Positions 32,634 to 39,633 of a DNA stretch of 55,130 nt are shown piece by piece. The stretch is taken from assembly GCF_946479965.1 (NCBI RefSeq), contig NZ_CAMLHX010000027.1, positions 1-55,130 on the forward strand, read 5' to 3'. The stretch comes from an uncultured Mucilaginibacter sp. GTDB taxonomy: Bacteria; Bacteroidota; Bacteroidia; Sphingobacteriales; Sphingobacteriaceae. The notes beneath the pieces are model-generated. The model did not search any database. It was given only the letters and a program-made list of their open reading frames with translations, and was not told the origin of the DNA. The position numbers were made by a program, and so were the translations under genes. The stretch's first letter is position 1, and every line of letters begins with the position of its first letter.

Positions 32634-32771
32634 AGCGATGAGTTTCGTCACTGTAGTCGCAGACTACAAACATAGTCATCCGAAGTTGGAGACATTCGGA
32701 CAGCGCAACGAGGCAAGTTTTTATCGGAAGTAGTATTAATTCATAGCGATGGGTTTCAAACCCATCGCTAT
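32634..32771. repeat. REP-like palindromic element
   Basis: The 32562-32801 gap has no gene but several perfect hairpins: GTAGTC-GCA-GACTAC (32653-32667), TCCGAA/TTCGGA (32679-32700) and a 29-base perfect palindrome ATAGCGATGGGTTT-C-AAACCCATCGCTAT (32743-32771). AGCGATGAGTTTC at 32634 is repeated at 32745 as AGCGATGGGTTTC. This resembles the non-autonomous REP/RAYT-type repeats of Bacteroidota. No transposase gene is nearby. Confidence 0.6.
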
Positions 32772-32801
32772 AGAGAAAGCCGTACGCTAAGCTGATTTTA
32801 T

Positions 32802-33392
32802 TTAATCAAACTGCTCCTGCAGCCTAACCAGTCTATCAATCAATAAATTCAATTTTTCCTGCTCCGTTTTAACAAAATGCGAACGGATGTAAAAGCTGCA
32901 GAACAATATAAAAGCGACATACCCGCCATAGGCCAAAGTTTTAAAAGCTGCCGATGTGCTTTGCAGTACCTCGAAGAAATAAAGCAGCAGGCCGGTGCTC
33001 ATCAAAATAACATATAAATAATACAACCAGCCGTAAACTTCGGTGCGATTTTTTTGATATTCTTTAAGACTTTGCAGGTACTCCGCAGGGTTAATGGTAA
33101 CATCCTGCTTGCTGATGATGCGGTAATCTCTCACCATCATCATAATATACAAGGCCATAGTTATCAATATAATAACCATACCTATGTATGTTATAATTGA
33201 TGTAAATACAAAGAAAAGCATGGCCGCAAACAGCCCTGCCAGGCATACGCCCATACCTGTTATATTCCAAAACAGCTTACTGCTCATCCCACTTATCCCT
33301 TTCTTCACCTGCTTCAGCACATCATCTACTGAAAGCTGATCCCGCTTTGGCTGCTCTTGCCAAACCGACATTAAATGATCAAAGTCTTTCAT
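32802..33392 (-). CDS. Membrane protein paired with the ECF sigma factor
   Basis: A 196-residue protein with about four membrane helices in two pairs (46-66, 69-87, 121-141, 150-168), and cytoplasmic N- and C-terminal parts (KDFDHLMSVWQEQPKRD at the start). It overlaps the sigma-factor gene by 14 bases on the same strand. The position is that of an anti-sigma factor, but no zinc-binding HxxxCxxC motif is present. The role is therefore inferred from context only. Confidence 0.6.
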   Translation of the reverse strand: MKDFDHLMSVWQEQPKRDQLSVDDVLKQVKKGISGMSSKLFWNITGMGVCLAGLFAAMLFFVFTSIITYIGMVIILITMALYIMMMVRDYRIISKQDVTINPAEYLQSLKEYQKNRTEVYGWLYYLYVILMSTGLLLYFFEVLQSTSAAFKTLAYGGYVAFILFCSFYIRSHFVKTEQEKLNLLIDRLVRLQEQFD

Positions 33393-33876
33393 ATTGATTA
33401 TATAATTCTGTTAACTTTTGTTTTATACGAAATATCTTCACCCTTAGATTGCCTTCGGATATACCGGATATCTCTGCAATCTCCGGGTAAGGCAGCTCAT
33501 CCAACACCATGGTGATGATGATCCTTTCCGACTCTTCTAATTTTGATATACATTTATAAAGTAGTGCCACTTGCTCGTTTTTAGGCGAATAATCCTCTGG
33601 TTTGCTGTCGGCAATCTCGGGTGTTAATTCATCCTTGGCTTGTCTTTTTTCTGATCGTAGGTAGGTTAGGCACGTGTTTACCGCTATGCGATAGATCCAT
33701 GTAGATATCATGGCCTGGTTTCTAAACTTATCCAGGTTTTGCCACACTTTTAAAAAAGTTTCCTGTAGCAAGTCATTCGCCGCGTCGTCATCGCCGGTAT
33801 AACCATAACATAAATGGTATATCTTTTTTGAATTGGCTTGAAAAATCTGCTTAAAGACAGCTTCTTTGTCTGACAC
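33379..33876 (-). CDS. ECF-type RNA polymerase sigma factor
   Basis: An extracytoplasmic-function sigma factor of 165 residues with GTG start at 33876. Region 2 is seen in DDAANDLLQETFLKVWQNLDKFRNQAM (promoter -10 binding and core contact) and ISTWIYRIAVNTCLTYLRSEKR. Region 4 is LPYPEIAEISGISEGNLRVKIFRIKQ. The downstream membrane gene overlaps it and is its likely partner. A run of polar, charged residues (AKDELTPEIADSKPEDYSP) forms the linker. Confidence 0.92.
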   Translation of the reverse strand: MSDKEAVFKQIFQANSKKIYHLCYGYTGDDDAANDLLQETFLKVWQNLDKFRNQAMISTWIYRIAVNTCLTYLRSEKRQAKDELTPEIADSKPEDYSPKNEQVALLYKCISKLEESERIIITMVLDELPYPEIAEISGISEGNLRVKIFRIKQKLTELYNQYERL

Positions 33877-33923
33877 GTTCAGTTAATTGATTTTATTATT
33901 CAGACGCGAATATAAGCAGTATG

Positions 33924-34451
33924 TTACAACACGTAAACATTCTTGTTAAACCAGGGGTGTTTTTTTTCTGCATTCTCTAATAACAATTCATATTCACTAA
34001 TATAATCGGCCTGCACATCTTCGTGCAGTTTGCTTATGGTGGCCTTTATCTTTTCTATCTGTCGTGTTAATATTAACCGCAATGGTTTATAGCTGCTTTT
34101 GCGTTCGGCGTACTGTAAGTAGTTTTCGCAAAAATTGATCAGCAGGTCTATTTCAGCTTCTTTTTCGGCCATAAACTTTACGTATTTGCCTATTAATCGC
34201 AATATCTTCCGCATATATTTGGCGGCATTGTAGCTTTGCACGGGCAGCTGACTAAACATAAAACCAACTTCGGCCTTTACTTTTTCAATAAAAGCAGGCT
34301 GGTTATTGGCCTCGAAAAGCATATAGGCCATCAGCTCTTTATTCTCTTTCTTATGTCGGGCAAGCCGCAGGCACAGGTCGGTTAATTGCAAGGCCGATAA
34401 ATGCTGCAATTCTTTTTTTATATCCTGTAAGCCGTAAGTACTTGTACTCAT
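33924..34451 (-). CDS. Conserved hypothetical helical protein
   Basis: A 175-residue basic protein of almost all helices: LQDIKKELQHLSALQLTDLCLRLARHKKENKE, then YNAAKYMRKILRLIGKYVKF and LILTRQIEKIKATISKLHED. It has no signal peptide or membrane segment and no known catalytic motif. Similar proteins occur alone in Sphingobacteria genomes; a function is not known to me. It is upstream of the sigma factor gene by 47 bp on the same strand, so a link is possible. Confidence 0.6.
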   Translation of the reverse strand: MSTSTYGLQDIKKELQHLSALQLTDLCLRLARHKKENKELMAYMLFEANNQPAFIEKVKAEVGFMFSQLPVQSYNAAKYMRKILRLIGKYVKFMAEKEAEIDLLINFCENYLQYAERKSSYKPLRLILTRQIEKIKATISKLHEDVQADYISEYELLLENAEKKHPWFNKNVYVL

Positions 34452-34516
34452 TTATGTGATTAATTTATTTAATTTTAGCGCAGGTACTACGCCCCATTAA
34501 CTGATGTATTTAAATT

Positions 34517-35908
34517 ATGAAAAAAAATAAACTCACCCTATATATTTTTATAGCGCTGATAGCCGGTATTGCGGTTGGCTATATTTATAATACACAGGTA
34601 TTAAGTACCTACAACAACAAAATTAGTGCCGCCGAAACGGCTATCAAAACTGTTAACACTCAACTTGCGGCATCTACCGATACAACTACCGCGGCGTATA
34701 GCCAGCTAAAAGCCGAACGTGTTGAACAAAGCAAGATCCGTATAGAAAACAACCAATTACGCGAAAGCAAGGTAGAGTATTTTACCATTTTAAGCGATAT
34801 TTTTCTGCGCCTGATAAAAATGATAGTGGCGCCGTTGGTGTTTACTACATTGGTTGTAGGGGTTGCTAAAGTGGGCGATATTAAGGCTGTAGGGCGCATT
34901 GGCGGCAAAACCTTGCTATGGTTTATAAGCGCTACGCTGGTATCATTATTACTTGGGATGGTTTTAATTAACTTTTTTAATCCCGGAGGCAACATGCACA
35001 TTATGCTGCCGGATAGTAACCTGAGCACAGGCATACAAAAAACAGCGCTTTCATTAAAAGACTTTGTGACCCATGTGGTCCCCAAAAGCTTTTTTGAAGC
35101 AATGGTGACTAACGAGATATTGCAGATCGTAGTATTCGCTTTGTTTTTTGGTGTTGCCACCGCATCAATAGGCGAGAAAGGCGAGATTGTTATAAAGGCG
35201 ATGGATGCCATAGCGCATGTTATAATGAAGATAACCACATCTGTAATGGGTCTTGCCCCGCTTGCCGTATTTGGCGCGATAACGGCTATTGTGGCCAAAC
35301 AGGGCCTGGGCATTATTTCAACCTATGCGGTATTTATAGGCGAGTTTTATTTTTCGTTGCTGATATTATGGCTGGTGATAATTTTAGCCGGATTTGTGGT
35401 ACTAAAAACGCGCGTGTTTACGCTGGTAGGTAAAATAAAAGATGCCATGCTGATAGCTTTCGGCACATCAACCAGCGAGGCAGCCTACCCCAAATTACTG
35501 ATAGAATTAGAACGCTTTGGTTGTAGTAACAGGATAGCTAGTTTTGTTTTGCCGCTGGGATACTCGTTTAACCTGGACGGCTCTATGATGTACATGACGT
35601 TTGCGTCCATATTCCTGGCACAGGCTTATAATATCCACCTTTCCTTCGCTCAGCAACTATCTATGCTGTTAGTGCTAATGTTAACCAGTAAGGGTATTGC
35701 AGGCGTTCCACGGGCGTCGTTAGTGGTAATAGCGGGTACTATTGCCATGTTCAACATCCCCGAAGCAGGACTGGCGCTACTTATCGGTATAGATCCGCTA
35801 TTGGATATGGGCCGCTCGGCTACTAACGTGCTAGGTAATGCAATGGCGACTGCGGTGGTGAGTAAGTGGGAAGGGGAACTTGAGGGAAGCGATGTCAGTA
35901 ATGAGTGA
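34517..35908 (+). CDS. Dicarboxylate/amino-acid:cation symporter (DAACS)
   Basis: A 463-residue secondary transporter of the GltP/DctA family. The core signatures are AFGTSTSEAAYPKLL (serine-rich HP1), NLDGSMMYMTFASIFLAQ (TM7) and DPLLDMGRSATNVLGN (TM8 substrate and cation site). An unusual feature is the insert after TM1: a coiled-coil-like periplasmic stretch of about 50 residues (YNNKISAAETAIKTVNTQL to LKAERVEQSKIRIENNQL) not found in GltP of E. coli. Substrate is probably glutamate/aspartate or C4-dicarboxylate with Na+ or H+. Confidence 0.9.
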   Translation: MKKNKLTLYIFIALIAGIAVGYIYNTQVLSTYNNKISAAETAIKTVNTQLAASTDTTTAAYSQLKAERVEQSKIRIENNQLRESKVEYFTILSDIFLRLIKMIVAPLVFTTLVVGVAKVGDIKAVGRIGGKTLLWFISATLVSLLLGMVLINFFNPGGNMHIMLPDSNLSTGIQKTALSLKDFVTHVVPKSFFEAMVTNEILQIVVFALFFGVATASIGEKGEIVIKAMDAIAHVIMKITTSVMGLAPLAVFGAITAIVAKQGLGIISTYAVFIGEFYFSLLILWLVIILAGFVVLKTRVFTLVGKIKDAMLIAFGTSTSEAAYPKLLIELERFGCSNRIASFVLPLGYSFNLDGSMMYMTFASIFLAQAYNIHLSFAQQLSMLLVLMLTSKGIAGVPRASLVVIAGTIAMFNIPEAGLALLIGIDPLLDMGRSATNVLGNAMATAVVSKWEGELEGSDVSNE

Positions 35909-35975
35909 TTGATTAGCTAAATTTGATGTAGCCCCGTGAGCGATTTAATCTTATCTTAGAAACCTAAATCATCAA

Positions 35976-36503
35976 ATGGCTGCAGCATTTCACTTTGGAT
36001 TTGAAATTTTTAAAATAGCAATTCAGGCGACTTTTTATTCTTCAATCATATTATTTCTAATATTTATTTTTAATAGAATAATCGGAAATAATCGACTTAG
36101 GGGGATTAAATTCAAAACTTTGTATTTGCCAATTGCGGGCTTAATGTTTGTATTTTCATTTACTTATTATGGGAATCACGGGCTTGGCGATGAAGCTAAC
36201 CTTCCTTTGGGTCATGGGAGTACAATGAACAGTGGTGATGGCTATCCCTATTTTTACCTGGAATCTAATAATCAAATTAATATTGATAGTTTTTTGGTTC
36301 GCAATGACCATTTATGCTTTGAATCAAATAAGAATTACTACGACTATCAACTAGAATCAGCTAAATGGAACAAGTACGATAGTATGGAGGAATACGAAAC
36401 CTATGCTTCAACTCATAATTTACCTCGAGTAAATGAATTCAAAACTTTTTATCCTCAATATGCCGCCTACTGGAATGGCTGGCGATTTTGGTTTCTTCCT
36501 TAA
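35976..36503 (+). CDS. Hypothetical membrane protein
   Basis: A 175-residue protein with two N-terminal membrane helices (about 15-33 and 47-65) and a soluble C-terminal part rich in Tyr, Asn, Trp and Asp (YYDYQLESAKWNKYDSMEEY). No conserved motif is recognised. The composition and AT-rich codon use differ from the neighbouring symporter gene, which suggests a recently acquired or fast-evolving gene. Directly after its stop lie remains of a four-helix-bundle gene. Confidence 0.55.
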   Translation: MAAAFHFGFEIFKIAIQATFYSSIILFLIFIFNRIIGNNRLRGIKFKTLYLPIAGLMFVFSFTYYGNHGLGDEANLPLGHGSTMNSGDGYPYFYLESNNQINIDSFLVRNDHLCFESNKNYYDYQLESAKWNKYDSMEEYETYASTHNLPRVNEFKTFYPQYAAYWNGWRFWFLP

Positions 36504-36639
36504 AACTATATTAGAGGTGGATGGAAGTTTTGTTGAAGCAGCGTGATTACAAAAAGAAAATTTGATTCATTTGACAGATGAAGCAAATCAAATACTTAAA
36601 ATTGCAGCCGCATCCAGAAAAACAGTTTCTGGAAAATGA
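36502..36639 (+). pseudogene. Remnant of a four-helix-bundle gene
   Basis: One frame from 36502 to the TGA at 36637-36639 reads KTILEVDGSFVEAA, a stop codon at 36544-36546, then LQKENLIHLTDEANQILKIA and ASRKTVSGK. The part EANQILKI..ASRKT is typical, from memory, for the last helix of S23-type four-helix-bundle proteins. The in-frame stop and missing 5' half mark it as decayed. It is followed by a tandem octamer array, as expected for a cassette of the kind at 25883-26363. The assignment rests on a short match. Confidence 0.4.
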
Positions 36640-36651
36640 AGGATTGAAAAA

Positions 36652-36701
36652 TCAATAATTAAAAAACAATCAATAATTCAATAACTCAGTAATTCAATAA
36701 T
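36652..36701 (+). repeat. Tandem octamer array TCARTAAY
   Basis: Four octamers in phase (TCAATAAT, TCAATAAC, TCAGTAAT, TCAATAAT) occupy 36670-36701. Another TCAATAAT lies at 36652-36659. The four-by-eight layout is the same as in each arm of the cassette at 25883-26363, with different bases. Confidence 0.6.
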
Positions 36702-36710
36702 TGCCACCGC

Positions 36711-37220
36711 ATGATTCAATTATCTAAAACAAAAAGAATATTCCTCGCACTATGCATTATCCTGCCGTTTGTAATATACTGTGTGTATTACTATAGTATG
36801 ATGATAAAGAATGCGCCATATAAGTTTACCGAATTTGATTCCTTCTCTTATCAGTTTGGCCCAAGGAACAGTATGCTGAATAGCTACAATTCAAAAACCG
36901 GCGAATATCAATATGTAAACGACCGTGACTCAGTTGTTAAAACACAGCTTAGATTAAGCAAAGATGACCTGCTTTATCTGCACCGCAAAGCAGCCATGCT
37001 GGGATTTTGGGATTTCCCCGTTAAAGAAACAGGCGATAGCGTCAAAACCGGCAGGCAGCCGTTACGCTATACCATAGAGTTTAAATACAAACGCAAAAGC
37101 AAACGCGTAACTTTTGATAAGAACTACGAAGGCGACCCGAAACTAATTGACGCCAACGAGAAAATGATAAAGGAAGTTGAGCTGGTAATGGCCCAGGCAG
37201 AGGCAAGGCAGAAAAAGTAA
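36711..37220 (+). CDS. Hypothetical protein with one N-terminal membrane helix
   Basis: A 169-residue protein with a single helix near residues 10-28 (IFLALCIILPFVIYCVYYYS), so it is probably membrane-anchored or secreted. The soluble part is basic and beta-rich (YTIEFKYKRKSKRVTFDKNYEG) with a helical end (NEKMIKEVELVMAQAEARQK). No known family is recognised. It precedes the rplU promoter and is not obviously linked to it. Confidence 0.6.
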   Translation: MIQLSKTKRIFLALCIILPFVIYCVYYYSMMIKNAPYKFTEFDSFSYQFGPRNSMLNSYNSKTGEYQYVNDRDSVVKTQLRLSKDDLLYLHRKAAMLGFWDFPVKETGDSVKTGRQPLRYTIEFKYKRKSKRVTFDKNYEGDPKLIDANEKMIKEVELVMAQAEARQKK

Positions 37221-37227
37221 ATTAGGG

Positions 37228-37258
37228 TTGTTTATTGAAATACTTATTTCTATATTTG
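37228..37258 (+). promoter_or_regulatory. Promoter of rplU-rpmA
   Basis: TATATTTG at 37251-37258 is a full match to the Bacteroidota -7 box TAnnTTTG. TTG at 37228-37230 lies 20 bases before it as a -33 element. The start codon of rplU is at 37292. Confidence 0.7.
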
Positions 37259-37291
37259 CACCTCGAATTTTAAAACAATAATTAACAAACC

Positions 37292-37600
37292 ATGTACGCA
37301 ATAGTAAGTATAGCCGGACAGCAATTTAAAGTTGCTAAAGACCAGCAGATCTTTGTACACAGATTACAAGGAGACGAGGGCGCTAGTATTGAATTTGACA
37401 GTGTGTTGTTAGCAGAAAACGAAGGTAAATTCAAATTAGGTTCTGATTTGAGTGGCGCTAAAGTATCAGCTAAGATCTTGTCTCATTTAAAAGGTGATAA
37501 AGTAATTATCTTCAAAAAGAAAAGAAGAAAAGGTTACAAAAAGAAAAACGGTCACCGTCAGCAATTTACCAAGATAGAGATCACTGGTATCACATTATAA
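37292..37600 (+). CDS. rplU: 50S ribosomal protein L21
   Basis: A 102-residue large-subunit protein, the standard length. The start [14 protein letters not shown] and the basic end [19 protein letters not shown] are diagnostic; the latter contacts 23S rRNA. It is the first gene of the rplU-rpmA operon, with a 48-bp gap to rpmA and a strong promoter at 37228-37258. Confidence 0.97.
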   Translation: MYAIVSIAGQQFKVAKDQQIFVHRLQGDEGASIEFDSVLLAENEGKFKLGSDLSGAKVSAKILSHLKGDKVIIFKKKRRKGYKKKNGHRQQFTKIEITGITL

Positions 37601-37648
37601 TTTAAGTTTAACACAGATCTGTTTATCAGGTCATAAAGATATTTAGAA

Positions 37649-38080
37649 ATGGCACACAAAAAAGGAGCCGGTAGTTCAAGAAACGGCCGTGAGTCGCATA
37701 GCAAACGCTTAGGTATCAAGATATTTGGTGGTCAGCCTGCAATTGCCGGTAACATCATCGTTCGTCAGCGTGGTACCAAACACAATCCGGGCCTTAACGT
37801 AGGTATCGGTAAAGACCATACCTTATTTGCTTTAGTGCATGGTGAGGTAATTTTCAAAAAGAAAGCAGACAACCGTTCATACGTTTCTGTTATCCCTTTT
37901 GAAACTGCACCTGTTTTAGAAGATGCTGCTCCTAAAGCAGCTGCGAAAATTGAAACAAAAGCAGTTGAAGTAGAAGCACCTGTAGCTGAAGAGGCTCCAA
38001 AAGCAAAGAAAGCACCTGCAAAAAAGAAAGCTGAAGAAGCAGAAACTGCTGCTCCGGCAGAAGAAGCCGCTGCTGAGTAA
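37649..38080 (+). CDS. rpmA: 50S ribosomal protein L27 with a long C-terminal tail
   Basis: The conserved L27 part covers residues 1 to about 88: [19 protein letters not shown] and [19 protein letters not shown], then HGEVIFKKK. The N-terminus, which reaches the peptidyl-transferase centre, is intact with no cleavable leader. The protein is 143 residues, about 55 longer than usual. The extra tail is low-complexity Ala/Lys/Glu/Pro ([20 protein letters not shown]), like histone-H1-type tails. It ends at the terminator 38105-38138. Confidence 0.95.
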   Translation: MAHKKGAGSSRNGRESHSKRLGIKIFGGQPAIAGNIIVRQRGTKHNPGLNVGIGKDHTLFALVHGEVIFKKKADNRSYVSVIPFETAPVLEDAAPKAAAKIETKAVEVEAPVAEEAPKAKKAPAKKKAEEAETAAPAEEAAAE

Positions 38081-38104
38081 TTACTACAACGGCGATAAAA
38101 TATT

Positions 38105-38138
38105 AAAGGCCCTTATCAAAATGATAAGGGCCTTTTTT
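38105..38138 (+). terminator. Intrinsic terminator of rplU-rpmA
   Basis: AAAGGCCCTTATCA (38105-38118) pairs with TGATAAGGGCC (38122-38132), followed by TTTTTT. The stem is perfect with a 3-base loop. It may also stop the convergent TonB-domain gene. Confidence 0.9.
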
Positions 38139-38140
38139 GT

Positions 38141-38575
38141 TTAAAGGATGTTAAAGTTATTATCCGGGTCAACGTACTCCAGCAGCTCAAAGTTGATGGG
38201 CACTGAACATACCATCCGCACAGGAATTCCATTTTTTGTAGCCGGTTTCCAGCGATCGAGTTTTTTAGCTACACGTAAAATCTCTTTATCCTGAATTACG
38301 GATAAGCCGCGCACTACCTTCAGGTCACTTAAGCGGCCATCGCTTTCAATAGCCATTAGCAGATATACCTTCCCTTTGCGCAGGTTCATTCTATCCCAAT
38401 AAGTATAGGGGATGCGTTTTAAGCGTTTATAGAATTTATCCATACCGCCCTCAAACTGTGGCATAACATCGGCATCATTCAATGCAAGGGTAACACTGGT
38501 ATTGGATGGAGTTTGCTGCGACCATGCGCCCAGCGCAAAAACAATAGCAATTAAAGTAAGAGTTATCTTTTTCAT
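38141..38575 (-). CDS. TonB C-terminal-domain protein
   Basis: A 144-residue exported protein with a signal peptide ending near GAWSQQ. The TonB C-terminal domain covers about residues 50-135: VYLLMAIESDGRLSDLKVVRGLS, then RWKPATKNGIPVRMVCSVPINF. This shows the G.V....V..DG and W.P....G.PV pattern. It has no membrane anchor or proline-rich linker, so it is not a classical TonB but one of the stand-alone periplasmic forms frequent in Bacteroidota. No ExbB/ExbD is nearby. Confidence 0.78.
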   Translation of the reverse strand: MKKITLTLIAIVFALGAWSQQTPSNTSVTLALNDADVMPQFEGGMDKFYKRLKRIPYTYWDRMNLRKGKVYLLMAIESDGRLSDLKVVRGLSVIQDKEILRVAKKLDRWKPATKNGIPVRMVCSVPINFELLEYVDPDNNFNIL

Positions 38576-38638
38576 GCTTGATAAGAATTAAAAAGACAGG
38601 GCGTTTAAAACGCTAATTGGTTAATATTAGTAAAGTTA

Positions 38639-39613
38639 CTAATATTCTCTAATCATCAAGCTATCGGCAAAATTTCTCAAATATTCCTTTTTCTCTGCCG
38701 GAAGCGCTAATTCATCCAGTGCTTTAAAAGCTTTGTCGGCATAATCATGCATTTCCGTTTCGGCATGCTGCCTTACATTTACGGAGTTGTAAATAGCGGT
38801 TACGGCGCTTACTTTCTCAGTTGTATCATATGTTGTTGATGCCAGCCAATTGTTTAGTTCTGCCTTGTTTTCCTTATTTGCCAGCTCAAGAGTTTTTATC
38901 AGCAGGTAGGTTTTTTTGTTGGATAAAATATCGCCGCCTACCTGTTTGCCAAACTTTTCCGGGTCGCCATAAACATCGAGTATGTCATCCTGCAACTGGA
39001 AAGCCAGGCCAAGGTTCTCGCCAAATTCTAAAAGCAGATCGGCGTTTTTTATATCGGCACCGCCTACCAAGGCACCTATTTTTAACGCGCCGCCCAACAC
39101 CACAGCTGTTTTAAGGCGGATCATCTCCATGTATTCGCTGATGTTTACGTCATCGCGCACCTCAAACTCCATATCCAGCTGCTGCCCTTCGCACACGCCT
39201 ACCGCCGTTTCGTTAAATATGGTTAAGATGGTACGGAGTAAATGATCCTCCACCTGCATAATGAGCTTGTAGCCCTCAATCAGCATCACATCGCCTGATA
39301 GGATGGCCGTATTGGCGTTCCAGCGCTCGTGTACGGTCGTTTTTCCCCTGCGCAATGGTGCTTTATCCATAATATCATCATGCATCAGCGTGAAGTTATG
39401 GAACACCTCAATGGCCAGTGCAGGTGCCATGGCTTTCTCTACATCGCCCTCAAACAGGTCGCAGGCCATAAGCAGTAATGCCGGGCGCATACGCTTGCCA
39501 CCAAGGTCAAGTATATAGCTTATCGGTTCGTATAGTTTAGCAGGATAGGGGGGGAAGTCTATTTTTTCAACAGCCTTTTGTATCAGTACCTGTAATTCTT
39601 GTATATCTCTCAT
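38639..39613 (-). CDS. Polyprenyl (isoprenoid) diphosphate synthase
   Basis: A trans-prenyltransferase of 324 residues. GGKRMRPALLL precedes the first aspartate-rich motif DDIMD (LMHDDIMDKAPLRRG) and the second, DDILD (FQLQDDILDVYGD), binds the other Mg2+ cluster. The two bind allylic diphosphate and IPP. Family members make farnesyl, geranylgeranyl, octaprenyl or longer chains; length cannot be fixed by eye. It lies 20 bp downstream of RNase R on the same strand. Confidence 0.92.
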   Translation of the reverse strand: MRDIQELQVLIQKAVEKIDFPPYPAKLYEPISYILDLGGKRMRPALLLMACDLFEGDVEKAMAPALAIEVFHNFTLMHDDIMDKAPLRRGKTTVHERWNANTAILSGDVMLIEGYKLIMQVEDHLLRTILTIFNETAVGVCEGQQLDMEFEVRDDVNISEYMEMIRLKTAVVLGGALKIGALVGGADIKNADLLLEFGENLGLAFQLQDDILDVYGDPEKFGKQVGGDILSNKKTYLLIKTLELANKENKAELNNWLASTTYDTTEKVSAVTAIYNSVNVRQHAETEMHDYADKAFKALDELALPAEKKEYLRNFADSLMIREY

Positions 39614-39633
39614 GTGTTACCGTCAGGCTGTTA

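Noticed and set aside
34660..35313. 217-residue open frame on the minus strand
   Set aside because: It is the antisense of the dicarboxylate symporter gene; the plus-strand protein has clear family motifs and this frame has none.
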